Source of the DNA: Bradyrhizobium amphicarpaeae
GTDB lineage: Bacteria > Pseudomonadota > Alphaproteobacteria > Rhizobiales > Xanthobacteraceae
Direction of reading: 5' to 3'
Assembly (NCBI RefSeq): GCF_002266435.3
Contig: NZ_CP029426.2
Coordinates: 6,478,001 to 6,542,000, forward strand
DNA length: 64,000 bases
Shown here: piece by piece, positions 54,086 to 62,919 of the stretch
Layout of the letters: each line of letters begins with the position of its first letter
How positions within the stretch are numbered: position 1 is the first letter of the stretch
Notes under the pieces: model-generated
Databases searched by the model: none
What the model was told of the DNA's origin: nothing
The model's input: only the letters and a program-made list of their open reading frames with translations
Translations under genes and position numbers: made by a program

Positions 54086-55645
54086 TCACGCGAACGCCTT
54101 CTCCAGCGTCGCGAAGATCACCGCGAGCGACTTGTCGTGGCGCGTCACCGGCGGCACCGGGCGATCGATCTTCATCAGTTGATAGACCGCCATCTGCGCC
54201 GCGCGCACCGAATATTCCACCGTGAACACGACGTCGTCGGGGATTTCGACGAACTGGCTGACGAACGCAAGGTTGACCGAATTCTTCGGCACCGGCAGCG
54301 GCCGGTCGGCCCAATTGCGCGGCATGAACATGCTGGTGATGTAGGGCATGCGGCAGGGAATGCAGATCGCGTCCTCGAACACCGCAGGATCGAAATTCAA
54401 ATGGCCGCACAGCTCCTTCAGGATCTCCGCGCCGCCGCATTCGGACATCGGCTTGGCGACGAAATTGCCGACGCGGTCGGGATGCAGCGCGTAGCCCCAG
54501 AACACCTGCACGTTCTGCGGCTGCCCTGTGAAATGCGGCTGGTGATAGAGCACGACCGACATCAACCAGTTGGAATCCTTGAATGTCACCAGGCCGCCGG
54601 TTCCCGCCGCATTGCCGGAGAACACCTCCATCCGGTCGAAGAAGCGTGGATCGCGACAGGTGACGGTGAAGGACAGCCAATAGGATTCCGGGATCGAGCG
54701 GTTGAAGGCGGAGGGATTGCCGAATTCGGGACGCCCCTCTGCGATCGTCTCCCACAGCGCCCAGCCCTTGCTGTCTTTCCTGGTCAGATGCGGCGGCGGC
54801 TCGGTCATCGTGCCCAGGCTCGAGGCGTCCGTCATCGAACCGTTCTGGAAGAACACGAGATCGCCGTCCTCGATCCGGACATTGGCGATGCGGCCGTCGC
54901 GGTCGAGCACGAGCTGGCGCACCCGCAGGCGTCCGTCCTCGTCCTCGATCGCCATGTCGGTGACTGCAGTGCCGCGCACGAATTGCACGCCCTGCCGCTT
55001 CAGCCAGTCGACCAGCGGCCGCACGATCGCATCATACTGATTGTAGACGGTGCGCTTGACGCCCGCGAGCGTCTCGATGCGCGGAAACTCGCTCATGAAG
55101 CGGTGCAGGTAGCGCTTCAGCTCGACCGCGCTATGCCAGGGCTGGAACGCGAAGGTGGTCTGCCACATGTACCAGAAATTGGATTCGAAGAATTTCGGCG
55201 AGAGCCAGTCGGTGATGCGGCTGTTGCCGAGCGCCTCCTCCGAGGCCTCGGTAAGCCGCAGCAGTTCGAGCCGGTCGCGCGCGGAAAATCCCATATGCGA
55301 GACGTCGACCTTGAAACGGTTGCGGTCCACCAGCCGTGCCTTCGAGTCCGCCGGATTTTCCACGTTGAACGCGATGGTCTCGTCGCGCACGCTGAGGCCG
55401 GGATGCTCGAGCGAGGGAATGCTGGAGAGCAGATCCCAGGTACATTCGTAATGGTCGGTGGTCAGCATACGCCCGCCGCGCAGCGAATAGGCGCCGTTCG
55501 CGAGCTGCGCGCCGTCGAGGCTGCCGCCGACCAGCGGCTGCGACTCGTAGATCACGATGTCACGCCCCGCCTGTTGCGCGTCGCGGATCAGGAACGCTGC
55601 GCCCGCGAGCGATCCAATGCCACCGCCGATGAAATACGCCTTCAT
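54086..55645 (-). CDS. Oleate hydratase
   Basis: The 519-residue FAD enzyme adds water to the cis-9 double bond of unsaturated fatty acids, giving 10-hydroxy acids. Its N-terminal dinucleotide fold reads IGGGIGSLAGAAFLIRDAQ, followed by YESQPLVGGSLDG and SLRGGRMLTTDHYECTW, all diagnostic for the MCRA/oleate hydratase family. The C-terminal FAD and lipid-binding part includes PCRMPYITSMFMPRNW and NLAFVSQFVE. The acyl-CoA ligase gene lies 94 nt upstream on the same strand. Likely role: fatty-acid detoxification or modification. Confidence 0.92.
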   Translation of the reverse strand: MKAYFIGGGIGSLAGAAFLIRDAQQAGRDIVIYESQPLVGGSLDGAQLANGAYSLRGGRMLTTDHYECTWDLLSSIPSLEHPGLSVRDETIAFNVENPADSKARLVDRNRFKVDVSHMGFSARDRLELLRLTEASEEALGNSRITDWLSPKFFESNFWYMWQTTFAFQPWHSAVELKRYLHRFMSEFPRIETLAGVKRTVYNQYDAIVRPLVDWLKRQGVQFVRGTAVTDMAIEDEDGRLRVRQLVLDRDGRIANVRIEDGDLVFFQNGSMTDASSLGTMTEPPPHLTRKDSKGWALWETIAEGRPEFGNPSAFNRSIPESYWLSFTVTCRDPRFFDRMEVFSGNAAGTGGLVTFKDSNWLMSVVLYHQPHFTGQPQNVQVFWGYALHPDRVGNFVAKPMSECGGAEILKELCGHLNFDPAVFEDAICIPCRMPYITSMFMPRNWADRPLPVPKNSVNLAFVSQFVEIPDDVVFTVEYSVRAAQMAVYQLMKIDRPVPPVTRHDKSLAVIFATLEKAFA

Positions 55646-55739
55646 GACTTGCCTCGATTATCGTTCGAATTCACGAACGACATTGCATCGCGGGGCAGCG
55701 GCCCAGATTGCGCTGGATCAAGCGGGACACGAGGCGAAA

Positions 55740-57566
55740 TCACGTCGGCGTTATCGCCGCGGGCTTCTTCGCATAGACGTGTTCAATCTCCTCCGCGAAG
55801 CGACGCTCGAGCGCGGGCCGTTTGTTCTTCAGCGTCGGCGTGAGCAGGCCGCTCGCGATGGTCCACGGGTCCAGCGTCCACCACACCGCGCGCGGCGTCG
55901 CGTAGGACGGATAGGCCTTTACCGCCGCCGCTATCCTCGCCAGCAGAGCAGCCCGTTCCGCCGCGCCGCCTTGCTTGCCGCTGGCAGCCAGCCTTTCCTT
56001 CTCCTCGACCCAGGCTTTTGCATTCAGCACGACCAGCGCGGTGAGGAACGGCCGCTGCTCGCCGACCACCAGCGCCTGCTCGAACAGGGGATCGGCGAGG
56101 ATCGCGGTCTCCAGATCGACCGGCGCGATCTTCTCGCCGGTCGATGTCACCAGGATGTCCTTGATGCGGCCAGTGATGGTGATGCGCCCGTTCTCGATGC
56201 GGGCCTGATCGCCGGTATGGAGCCAGCCGTCGGCGTCCTTGACGCGGCGCGTCTCCTCCGGCTTGTGCCAATAGCCCAGCATCACGCTGGGGCCGCGCAC
56301 CAGCAATTCGTCGTTCTCGCCCAGCTTGACCTCGACGCCGTCGAGAACATGGCCGACCGAGCGCGGATCATTGTCCTCGATGGTGTTGACGGAGACCACC
56401 GGCGAGGTCTCGGTCATGCCATAGCCCTGAAGCACGTCGAGCCCGAGGGCCAGGAACAGGCGGATGACGGGCGCCGCAATCGGCGCGCCGCCGGAGACCG
56501 CGACACGCAGGCGGCCGCCGAGCTGGGCCAGCACCTTGTCGGCGACGATCCGCTTCAGCAGCGGCCAGGCCAGGCGGTCGAGCAACGAGGGCGCTTCGTG
56601 CCGCTGCCGCGCATCGAAACGCCGGCCTCCGACGGCGATGGTGAGGTCGAGCAGCGCGCGCTCGATGCTTCCCGCAGATGCGCGATGCTGCATGATCAGC
56701 GCGTAGATGCGCTCGTAGATCCGCGGCACCGAGACCAGCACCGTCGGCCGCACATGCTTCAGATCCTCCGAGAGTTGCGGCACCGAGCGGGCATAGGCGA
56801 CGCAGGCGCCGGCCGCGATCGGGTAGTAATAGCCGCCGGTGCGCTCGAAGGTGTGCGAAAGCGGCAGGAAGGACAGGAAGACGTCGCCCGGTTCGGCGGC
56901 GATGCGCTGCGCGATCGCCTTCACATTGGCGACCACGTTGCCGTGCGACAGCATCACGCCCTTCGGCCGCCCGGTCGTGCCCGAGGTGTAGACGATGGCG
57001 GCGAGATCGTCCGGCTGGATCGCGACATCGGGCAGCGGCGCGATCGTGTCGGATGCTTGTGCGAGCCAGTGGTCGAGCCCGACGATGCGCCCATCCGGCG
57101 TGATGAGCCCGCCTGCATCCGCGCACACGATGCGCTTGAGATGGTCGAGCGGCTGGCCGGTCGCCACGATCGCCTGCCAGCGCTCCAGCGTATCGACGAA
57201 CAGGAGCAGCGCGCCGGAATCGACCAGGACGTAGGCGATGCTGTCGGGGTTGTCGACGGCATGCATCGGCACCGGCACGAGGCCGCGCGACAGCGCCGCC
57301 TGGTCCATGGCGATATGCGCAATGCCATTCGGCATCAGGATGGCGACGCGCTCGCCCGGCGCGAACGCCTCAATGGCCAGCGCCCGCCGCCACAGCCCGA
57401 ATTCCGCATCGATCTCGTGCCAGGACCGACTGACCCAGCGCTGCGCGGTCGCATCGAAATGACGATACGCCTCCGCCGCCGGCGTCGCCCTGACGCGCCA
57501 GCGCAGCAGCTGCGGCAGCGTCCTGATCCCGGCAAGTCCGTCCGGTTGACCCATCGGTTCCGGCAT
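55740..57566 (-). CDS. Long-chain acyl-CoA synthetase (FAA1-type AMP ligase)
   Basis: From MPEPMGQPDG the product is about 608 residues. It belongs to the FAA1/FadD15-type ANL ligases: P-loop YTSGTTGRPKGVMLSHGN, LSFLPLSHTFERTGGYYYPI, GYGMTETSPVVSVNTIEDND, LHTGDQARIENGRITITGR and the C-terminal Lys motif LTPTLKNKRPALERRF. It activates long-chain fatty acids and probably works with the oleate hydratase downstream. The substrate chain length is inferred from family. Confidence 0.9.
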   Translation of the reverse strand: MPEPMGQPDGLAGIRTLPQLLRWRVRATPAAEAYRHFDATAQRWVSRSWHEIDAEFGLWRRALAIEAFAPGERVAILMPNGIAHIAMDQAALSRGLVPVPMHAVDNPDSIAYVLVDSGALLLFVDTLERWQAIVATGQPLDHLKRIVCADAGGLITPDGRIVGLDHWLAQASDTIAPLPDVAIQPDDLAAIVYTSGTTGRPKGVMLSHGNVVANVKAIAQRIAAEPGDVFLSFLPLSHTFERTGGYYYPIAAGACVAYARSVPQLSEDLKHVRPTVLVSVPRIYERIYALIMQHRASAGSIERALLDLTIAVGGRRFDARQRHEAPSLLDRLAWPLLKRIVADKVLAQLGGRLRVAVSGGAPIAAPVIRLFLALGLDVLQGYGMTETSPVVSVNTIEDNDPRSVGHVLDGVEVKLGENDELLVRGPSVMLGYWHKPEETRRVKDADGWLHTGDQARIENGRITITGRIKDILVTSTGEKIAPVDLETAILADPLFEQALVVGEQRPFLTALVVLNAKAWVEEKERLAASGKQGGAAERAALLARIAAAVKAYPSYATPRAVWWTLDPWTIASGLLTPTLKNKRPALERRFAEEIEHVYAKKPAAITPT

Positions 57567-57664
57567 GGCGTCCTTTCGCATCTCATCGATTCCCGATCAT
57601 TTGGTGCCTCGACACTAGGTCGGCCAGCCCTCGCCGCTTTGATCCTCAGCAAGCAGCCCATCTT

Positions 57665-57680
57665 CGCTCATCCGGGCTAC
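57665..57680. repeat. Truncated family D repeat
   Basis: CGCTCATCCGGGCTAC matches the right arm of the family D element at 43473-43541. Only one arm is present, upstream of the hydrolase gene. Confidence 0.55.
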
Positions 57681-57766
57681 GGGTCTCGAAACGAGGGAAG
57701 TTTGGCATTGCGCACTATTCCCGTCGCCCCGCATATTCGATCCACAACCTTGCGAGAAAGCTCTTC

Positions 57767-58336
57767 ATGCCTCACCCCGTCCCCGCCCTCATCGTCGTCG
57801 ACGTCCAGCGCGCGTTCGACGAATGGGAGGCGGCGGGAAAGCGGCGCAACAATCCGGATGCGGTGGCGCGCATCGCTGATCTGCTGCGGGCTTTCAGGAC
57901 GCACGGCGCGCCGATCTTTCATATCCGCCATGAAGGCACGAAGCCGAATTCGTCGTTTCTGCCGTCGCGTTCCGGCTATGCCGTCAAGGACGAGGCACGC
58001 GAGCAGCCGGGCGAGACCGTGATCGTCAAACGCGTCAACAGCGCCTTCATCGGCACCGACCTGGAGCAGCGTCTGCGCGCTGGCAACATCGGCACGCTCG
58101 TGATCTGCGGCGCCACCACCAATCATTGCGTGGAGACGACGACGCGGATGGCCGGCAATCTCGGCTTCGCCGCATGGCTCGTGCGCGATGCGACATGGAC
58201 ATTCGACCGCATCGGACCCGACGGCGACGAGCATTCCGCCGAGGAGATCCATGCGATGACGCTGTCGAACCTCAACGGCGAGTTCGCGCACATCGTCACA
58301 AGCGCCGACGTGGTCGCCTCATTCGCGGCCAAGTAA
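57767..58336 (+). CDS. Isochorismatase-family cysteine hydrolase
   Basis: The 189-residue protein has the Asp-Lys-Cys triad of the family: D12 in VVDVQRAF, K88 in VKRVNSAF and C121 in GATTNHCVETTTR. The family hydrolyses isochorismate, nicotinamide or other amides; the residue pattern here does not choose between them. ATG 57767 starts MPHPVPALIVVD. It is divergent from the ligase gene, with a truncated repeat between. Confidence 0.9.
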   Translation: MPHPVPALIVVDVQRAFDEWEAAGKRRNNPDAVARIADLLRAFRTHGAPIFHIRHEGTKPNSSFLPSRSGYAVKDEAREQPGETVIVKRVNSAFIGTDLEQRLRAGNIGTLVICGATTNHCVETTTRMAGNLGFAAWLVRDATWTFDRIGPDGDEHSAEEIHAMTLSNLNGEFAHIVTSADVVASFAAK

Positions 58337-58445
58337 TGGCAGCAATGCGATCCATGCCGATGATGCGGCAATAGATCTCGCGAGGAGCGCTCACACGCCC
58401 GAATCGCACGCCGCGCGCTGCGTCGTTTCGACGCCCGCGCTGGCC

Positions 58446-58470
58446 GGAACGCAGTCGGCGCCCATCTGTT
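58446..58470 (+). promoter_or_regulatory. Weak EcfG-like promoter candidate
   Basis: GGAAC (58446-58450), 16 nt and TGTT (58467-58470) lie 32 nt before the ATG of the His-rich protein gene. The -10 has one mismatch to CGTT. Confidence 0.3.
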
Positions 58471-58502
58471 GTCACACGACTTTCAACTGGAGTGACGACA
58501 CC

Positions 58503-58820
58503 ATGAAGTATCTCATTGTCGCGATCGCTGTCGGAGCTGCGGCGCTTGCGGGCGGATCGGCAAACGCGGCCGGCAAGTCGAGCGCGAACAAGGCGCCAGC
58601 CGCCCAATCGACCGACATCAGCGCGCAGCACCGGCACCATGGCCATCGCCATCACCATCATTGGCGTCCTCACCACCGCCATCACGGCTACTATCGTCCG
58701 CATCACCGGAACTATGGCTACTACCCGCGGCATCACGGCTATTACGGCGGCGGACCGTACGGCTATTACGGCGGCGGCGGTCCCGGCGTGACGTTCAGCT
58801 TCGGCGGCGGACGCTGGTAA
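58503..58820 (+). CDS. Small secreted His/Tyr/Gly-rich protein
   Basis: The 105-residue product has a signal peptide (LIVAIAVGAAALAGGSANA/AG). The mature part is extremely rich in His, with runs such as HRHHGHRHHHHWRPHHRHH, then Tyr/Gly (YYGGGPYGYYGGGG). This composition suggests binding of Ni, Zn or Cu, or a surface structural role, but no motif proves it. A GTCATT-free leader and a GGAG precede the ATG, and a strong terminator follows, so the gene is monocistronic. Confidence 0.8.
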   Translation: MKYLIVAIAVGAAALAGGSANAAGKSSANKAPAAQSTDISAQHRHHGHRHHHHWRPHHRHHGYYRPHHRNYGYYPRHHGYYGGGPYGYYGGGGPGVTFSFGGGRW

Positions 58821-58826
58821 GAGATG

Positions 58827-58856
58827 AGGCCCGCAGAAATGCGGGCCTTTTTCTTT
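58827..58856 (+). terminator. Rho-independent terminator after the His-rich gene
   Basis: A 9-bp stem (AGGCCCGCA with TGCGGGCCT) closes a GAAA tetraloop (58827-58848) and is followed by TTTTTCTTT. The T run overlaps the stop of the convergent flavin oxidase gene. Confidence 0.92.
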
Positions 58857-60126
58857 ACCCCCGCAGGATCAATCCGGCCGTCTCGACCCCACTCGCCAGC
58901 GCGGCTTCCACCGTACCCATGTCACGGCCGCGATAGAGCGCTTCGCCCGAGAACAGCAGCAGACCATCGGCACGCGCGAGAATCTCCTGCGCGGCGCGCG
59001 TTCGCGGCGTCGCCCAGGAATAGGCGCCGCGGGCAGAGGGATCATGCGCCCAGTTGGTCGCCGCCGCCGCCACGAGCTCGCGCGCGAGGTCTTCGCGCGA
59101 CAGCTTGAAGATGATCGCGAGCGAATCGAGCCCGGCCTCGATCAATCCCTTCGGATCGAGGCTGTCCAGCTCCGTCGTGTGCGGGCCGCCGAACCAGCCG
59201 GTGAGCACGGCCTGCCCGCTCGGATATTGCGTCCACCACACCGGGATGACCTGGTCGGACAACAGGAACGTCATGCCCGCGAGATCCCGTTGCCGTTCGC
59301 GCCACCATGGCCGCGCGAAGCGCAGCAGGATCTTGATGACGTTGCCGAAGCCGATGTCGCCGACCGCGCCAAGTCTCTCTCTCGCGCGCTCCGGCAGCGC
59401 CATCTCGCGCAGCAGCGGCAGCGGCACGGTGAGGATCACGCGATCGCAGCCATGGACATCGCCGCCGGCGCAGCGAACGGCCGCCCTGTCGCCGTCCTCC
59501 TTGATCGCCGACACCACGCAGCCGAGATGGATGATGACGCCGTGGCGGCGGCAATCGGCGGCCAGGAAGTCGATCAGTGCGCCATAGCCGCCATCGATGC
59601 GCGCCTGCGCAGCGTGCCCGCCATCCATCCATTCCTCGCGCAGCGCCAGCGTCGAGGCGCGCTCGGGGTCGGCCGCGTCATAGCCCTCGACCATCCGCTC
59701 GATCGAACGGCGCATCGGCGCATAGTCCTCGCCGGCGAAATGCTGGCGCAGGAATTCGGCGACGGGGAGATCTTCCTTCAGGTCCCGAAGCACGGCTTGC
59801 AGTTCGCCCTCGTGCGGATCGTCGCGGTCATCGCGCGAGAGCGCCGTCCCGTCAAAGCTCCACCGCTCGCCTGCGATCTCGTGAAGGGACAGCCCGGCCT
59901 CGCGCAGCAATCCGCGCGTGACCGGCGCCTCGCCATGGACGAATTCGGCGCCGCCTTCGGCGCGATAGCCGAATTCAGCAGCCGGCAACGGATGAATGCG
60001 GCCGCCGCAGCGCTCGCGCGCCTCCAGCACCGTCACCTTGCGGCCGGCCCGCGCCAGCTCACGCGCCGCCATCAGGCCGGCGGCGCCGGCGCCGACGATC
60101 ACGATATGCTCTGCTGTTTCGGGCAT
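58855..60126 (-). CDS. FAD-dependent amine oxidase-family protein
   Basis: The 423-residue flavoprotein has the dinucleotide fold IVIVGAGAAGLMAARELARA, VTVLEARERCGGRIHP and the oxidase end GLLLFSGEALYRGRDMGTVE. This is the flavin-containing monoamine oxidase superfamily, which oxidises amines or similar substrates. The start MPETAEHIV has no signal peptide, so it is cytosolic. It is last of three closely spaced genes (gaps 21 and 9 nt) that form an operon with the RibD-like protein and a beta-barrel protein. The substrate is unknown. Confidence 0.9.
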   Translation of the reverse strand: MPETAEHIVIVGAGAAGLMAARELARAGRKVTVLEARERCGGRIHPLPAAEFGYRAEGGAEFVHGEAPVTRGLLREAGLSLHEIAGERWSFDGTALSRDDRDDPHEGELQAVLRDLKEDLPVAEFLRQHFAGEDYAPMRRSIERMVEGYDAADPERASTLALREEWMDGGHAAQARIDGGYGALIDFLAADCRRHGVIIHLGCVVSAIKEDGDRAAVRCAGGDVHGCDRVILTVPLPLLREMALPERARERLGAVGDIGFGNVIKILLRFARPWWRERQRDLAGMTFLLSDQVIPVWWTQYPSGQAVLTGWFGGPHTTELDSLDPKGLIEAGLDSLAIIFKLSREDLARELVAAAATNWAHDPSARGAYSWATPRTRAAQEILARADGLLLFSGEALYRGRDMGTVEAALASGVETAGLILRG

Positions 60127-60135
60127 GGCCGCGCG

Positions 60136-60843
60136 TTACCGGCTCACGGCTTGCGGATCGTTCTTGATCAGATAGCGCAGCAGCAGGACGCCGCCGCCGA
60201 GCTCGCGCGTGCTCTCGAGCGTCATCGCCGTGATCGGCGCGCGCTTGTCGCTGTCGGCCTCGGTCGAAGAGAACACGAAGGGCGCGCCGCTTGCGCCGTC
60301 GATCGCAGGGCTGAGGATCAAATTGAACTCGTCGATCAGACCGGCCCGCAGGAACGCGCCATTGGCGACGCCGCCGCCCTCGACCAGCAGGCGCTTCACG
60401 CCGAGCTCGCGGCTGAGGATGTCGACCGCCAGCGCCAGATCGAGTTCGGATTGGCCGGCAAAGATGTAGGACACGCCCTCGCCGCGCAGGCCGGCGAGAT
60501 GCGAATCCGGCACGCCCTCGGTCAACACGACGACGATCGGATCGCCACCGATGTCCGAACGGCCCCAGCCGATCTTGCCCTGCGCGTCGAGCACGACGCC
60601 ATAAGTCTTGGCATCGCGCCGCGCGAACCAGTTTTCACGCGGCAGCTTCATGACCGTCGCGGGATAGGGCTGGCCCTTGGCGAACTCCGAGCCGGTGACG
60701 CGACCGATCACCCAGGCATCGCCGCCAAGTTCGTCATGGATCTTCTCGAACCAGTCCGTGCCCGCCCCCTTCGGGCGCCAGCGGCTGGGATGCGTGCGAC
60801 CGTCGAGGCTGGAATGCATCAGGCAGATGACATAGGGCTTCAT
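60136..60843 (-). CDS. RibD C-terminal/dihydrofolate-reductase-like protein
   Basis: From MKPYVICLMHSS the product is 235 residues with the Rossmann-like fold of the RibD reductase domain. VICLMHSSLDGRTHPSRW opens it, LLVEGGGVANGAFLRAG carries the NADPH-binding EGGG motif, and LDLALAVDILSRELGV lies before it. These proteins reduce pyrimidine-ribose or pterin-like substrates with NADPH, but the substrate of this one is unknown. It sits 9 nt upstream of the amine oxidase gene. Confidence 0.87.
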   Translation of the reverse strand: MKPYVICLMHSSLDGRTHPSRWRPKGAGTDWFEKIHDELGGDAWVIGRVTGSEFAKGQPYPATVMKLPRENWFARRDAKTYGVVLDAQGKIGWGRSDIGGDPIVVVLTEGVPDSHLAGLRGEGVSYIFAGQSELDLALAVDILSRELGVKRLLVEGGGVANGAFLRAGLIDEFNLILSPAIDGASGAPFVFSSTEADSDKRAPITAMTLESTRELGGGVLLLRYLIKNDPQAVSR

Positions 60844-60864
60844 GCTGGTCTCCGACGCCACTCT

Positions 60865-61560
60865 TCACACCGCCGGCCCATCGGCCCTGGCGCGATCATT
60901 CACGATCACCGCGAGCGGATTGAGCCGTGGCGGCGCGACGAGCTGCAGCGTGTTGGTGTCGCGATGGTCGAACGGCGCGCCGCGCACGAACAACGCGGTC
61001 TGGATCAGATAGGTCCAGCTACCGTCGCCGTTGAAGGTGATGTCGCAACGGTAGGAATCGGTGCGGAACGCCTGTTCCAGAAAATCGGTGGAGCAGATGC
61101 CGTAGGCGGTGTCGCCGCGCTTGGCGGTGACCGAGATCGTCCCGTCGTCGGGCCCGGCCTTGCCCGAGGCCAGCAGCACCTGCCCGCGGGGAATCGCCAA
61201 AGTCTGCATGATCAAGCCGGTCGCAGGCTCCCACAGCCAGTAGCCGACCTGGTCGTGGAAGGTGATGTCTTCCTCGGGCGTGTTGATGTGGATGTGATAG
61301 CGCAGCCCGTACAGCAGCTGCGGGCCGTTGGCCTGCGGATCGATCGGGTCCATCCGGATGCGCTCGATGAAGGTCCGCCGCTCCGGCCCCTCCGCCTTCG
61401 GATTGATGTCGATGCCCTTGTCCGCCTGCCAATGCCCTGCGAGACGGCGCAGCGGACCGAGATTGGCGAGGCCGTCCGGCGAGACGTCCTCGGGCTCGGT
61501 GAAGATGTCGGCGGGAATCGGGAGCATGGCGGCCTCGCGGGAAGTTGCGGAGTCAGCCAT
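60865..61560 (-). CDS. Heme-binding-like beta-barrel protein (FABP/nitrobindin-like)
   Basis: From MADSATSREA the product is 231 residues. A beta-barrel of the nitrobindin/DUF1794 type is visible: LRRLAGHWQADKGIDINPKA near the start, RTFIERIRMDPID, LLYGLRYHIHIN, and DQVGYWLWEPATGLIMQT. The expected late heme-ligand His is not certain (DHRDTNTLQLV). It is the first gene of the three-gene operon, so it may handle a ligand for the flavin enzymes; that is inference. An upstream Met (61659) precedes no good ribosome site. Confidence 0.78.
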   Translation of the reverse strand: MADSATSREAAMLPIPADIFTEPEDVSPDGLANLGPLRRLAGHWQADKGIDINPKAEGPERRTFIERIRMDPIDPQANGPQLLYGLRYHIHINTPEEDITFHDQVGYWLWEPATGLIMQTLAIPRGQVLLASGKAGPDDGTISVTAKRGDTAYGICSTDFLEQAFRTDSYRCDITFNGDGSWTYLIQTALFVRGAPFDHRDTNTLQLVAPPRLNPLAVIVNDRARADGPAV

Positions 61561-61660
61561 AGCATGACGGCGGGAACCTGGCGCGTGCTCAACCCACAAA
61601 ATCGCGAATGGGCATCGGCGCGGTGTAGGCAACTGTCGTCGTGCTTTTCGAGAAGACAAC

Positions 61661-61693
61661 GGCGGAGCCGAACCTATCCGGTTCGGCTCCGCC
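61661..61693 (-). terminator. Terminator hairpin after the repeat-peptide gene
   Basis: A perfect 14-bp stem (61661-61674 with 61680-61693) closes a 5-nt loop TATCC. The T run on the minus strand is weak, so termination efficiency is uncertain. Confidence 0.7.
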
Positions 61694-61703
61694 GCCGGAA
61701 CGC

Positions 61704-61883
61704 TTAGTGGCGGTGATCGCGGACCTCGGGTTGCGTGCGGTGGTCCCTGACGATGGTCTGATTGCGATGGTCGCGCACGATGGGCGGGTCGCGATGATCG
61801 CGGACGATGGTCAGCGCGCTCGCGGGCGTCACCGCACTTGCCAGGGTGATCGCCACGAAAGTCGCAAGGATGGTATTGCGCAT
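61704..61883 (-). CDS. Tiny secreted protein with four VRDHR repeats
   Basis: From MRNTILATF the product is 59 residues. A signal peptide (TFVAITLASAVTPASA/LT) leaves a mature part of about 36 residues consisting almost entirely of a nine-residue unit: IVRDHRDPP, IVRDHRNQT, IVRDHRTQP and EVRDHRH. In DNA this is a 27-bp unit (about 61707-61811). The repeat is basic and His-containing. No similar family is known to me. A hairpin follows the stop. Confidence 0.75.
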   Translation of the reverse strand: MRNTILATFVAITLASAVTPASALTIVRDHRDPPIVRDHRNQTIVRDHRTQPEVRDHRH

Positions 61884-62050
61884 GAGTCTGGTCCTTTGCC
61901 TTGGTGGATCACTGCGAACCACCTGACGGCAAAGCTAGGTTGACCCGTGAGAAAAAAATGTGTCACGGGTCACGCGCTGGGTCATCGCCTCCCCCGGAAA
62001 TCGCGCGTCGTTCGATCGGAGGAGAGGGCACGCGAGCAGCCGCAGCGATG

Positions 62051-62548
62051 TCAACGCCAGCCCGCCGCCAACGCGACGCTGCTACAATACGCCGAAGTCT
62101 CACCCGACCGCCAGCCGGTGACGCGGCCGGCTTCCTTGCACTCGTCGTAGCTCTTGTAGTTGCCGATGTTGCGGCAAGTGGCGGAGTAAACGCCGCCCGT
62201 GGCGCTGCAGCCGACCCAGGGCTGGTTGCCCGTTTTGAAGCTCGATTGGCAGCCGCCGACGCAGTTATTCGTCGTGGCGGCAAGCTTGGCAAGCTTCGCA
62301 ACATCCGAGTTCGGTGCAGCCGGTGCCGCGGCTGGCGAGGTCGCGCCGACCCTGGTGCTGCGGACAGCTGCATGATTGGCGGGCCGGTGGGTTCTGGCCA
62401 TCTGCTTCGGTGCCTCGACCGTGACGCTGGGAAGCCGGGTGTCGGCGGGCGTCGGCTGAGACATTGCCGTGCTGCTCAGGCCGCACAGCAGCAGGACAAT
62501 CGATGGGACGGCGACGGCGGGACGGGCAACAAAGCGTGACAACGTCAT
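62051..62548 (-). CDS. Secreted protein with a six-Cys C-terminal domain
   Basis: From MTLSRFVARP the product is 165 residues with a signal peptide (VPSIVLLLCGLSSTAMS/QP). An Ala/Pro-rich linker leads to a C-terminal domain with six Cys (NNCVGGCQSS, WVGCSATGG, ATCRNIGN, DECKEAG, AYCSSVA), enough for three disulfides. It may be a small extracytoplasmic ligand-binding or inhibitor-like domain. No family is recognised. The upstream gap contains a T-rich stretch. Confidence 0.75.
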   Translation of the reverse strand: MTLSRFVARPAVAVPSIVLLLCGLSSTAMSQPTPADTRLPSVTVEAPKQMARTHRPANHAAVRSTRVGATSPAAAPAAPNSDVAKLAKLAATTNNCVGGCQSSFKTGNQPWVGCSATGGVYSATCRNIGNYKSYDECKEAGRVTGWRSGETSAYCSSVALAAGWR

Positions 62549-62658
62549 GACCTTGTCCTTCCAAATACGGGGATCCGTCAATTCGGTCCCCCCACAGGGA
62601 AGATATCACGTTCTTTTTTGAGTTGCAGCACGCCACCGCACAACCCAGCATCACCGCA

Positions 62659-62919
62659 TCAAGCCGCTTCCGACACCGGTTTCGCACGCTCCTCCAGCAT
62701 ACCGATCGTCGAGACCAGATTGTCGCGCCGGGCGCGAAGGTTGAGCGCAAGCAGCGGATAGGTTGGCGCAAGCACGTCGAACACGCCGGCTTTGGCTTCC
62801 TCCTCGAGAATATCGGTATTCAACAGCCGAACGCGCCACCACAAATCGGCGATCAGCGCATCGAGCCGGTGTTCGCCGGCAGTACCAGAACGGGACATTT
62901 CTTGCATCGCATGCCTCAA
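62659..62919 (-). CDS. Small helical protein of unknown function
   Basis: The 86-residue product (or 82 from the next Met) is predicted helical: HRLDALIADLWWRVRLLNTD, ILEEEAKAGVFDVLAPTYP and RARRDNLVSTIGMLEERA. It carries no signal peptide. No family is recognised, and the short length leaves real coding status moderately uncertain. It is divergent from the ECF sigma gene. Confidence 0.55.
   Translation of the reverse strand: MRHAMQEMSRSGTAGEHRLDALIADLWWRVRLLNTDILEEEAKAGVFDVLAPTYPLLALNLRARRDNLVSTIGMLEERAKPVSEAA

Noticed and set aside
59044..61707. An 887-codon plus-strand ORF opposite three genes
   Set aside because: It covers the flavin oxidase operon on the other strand; composition is typical of a shadow frame and no start context or domain supports it.
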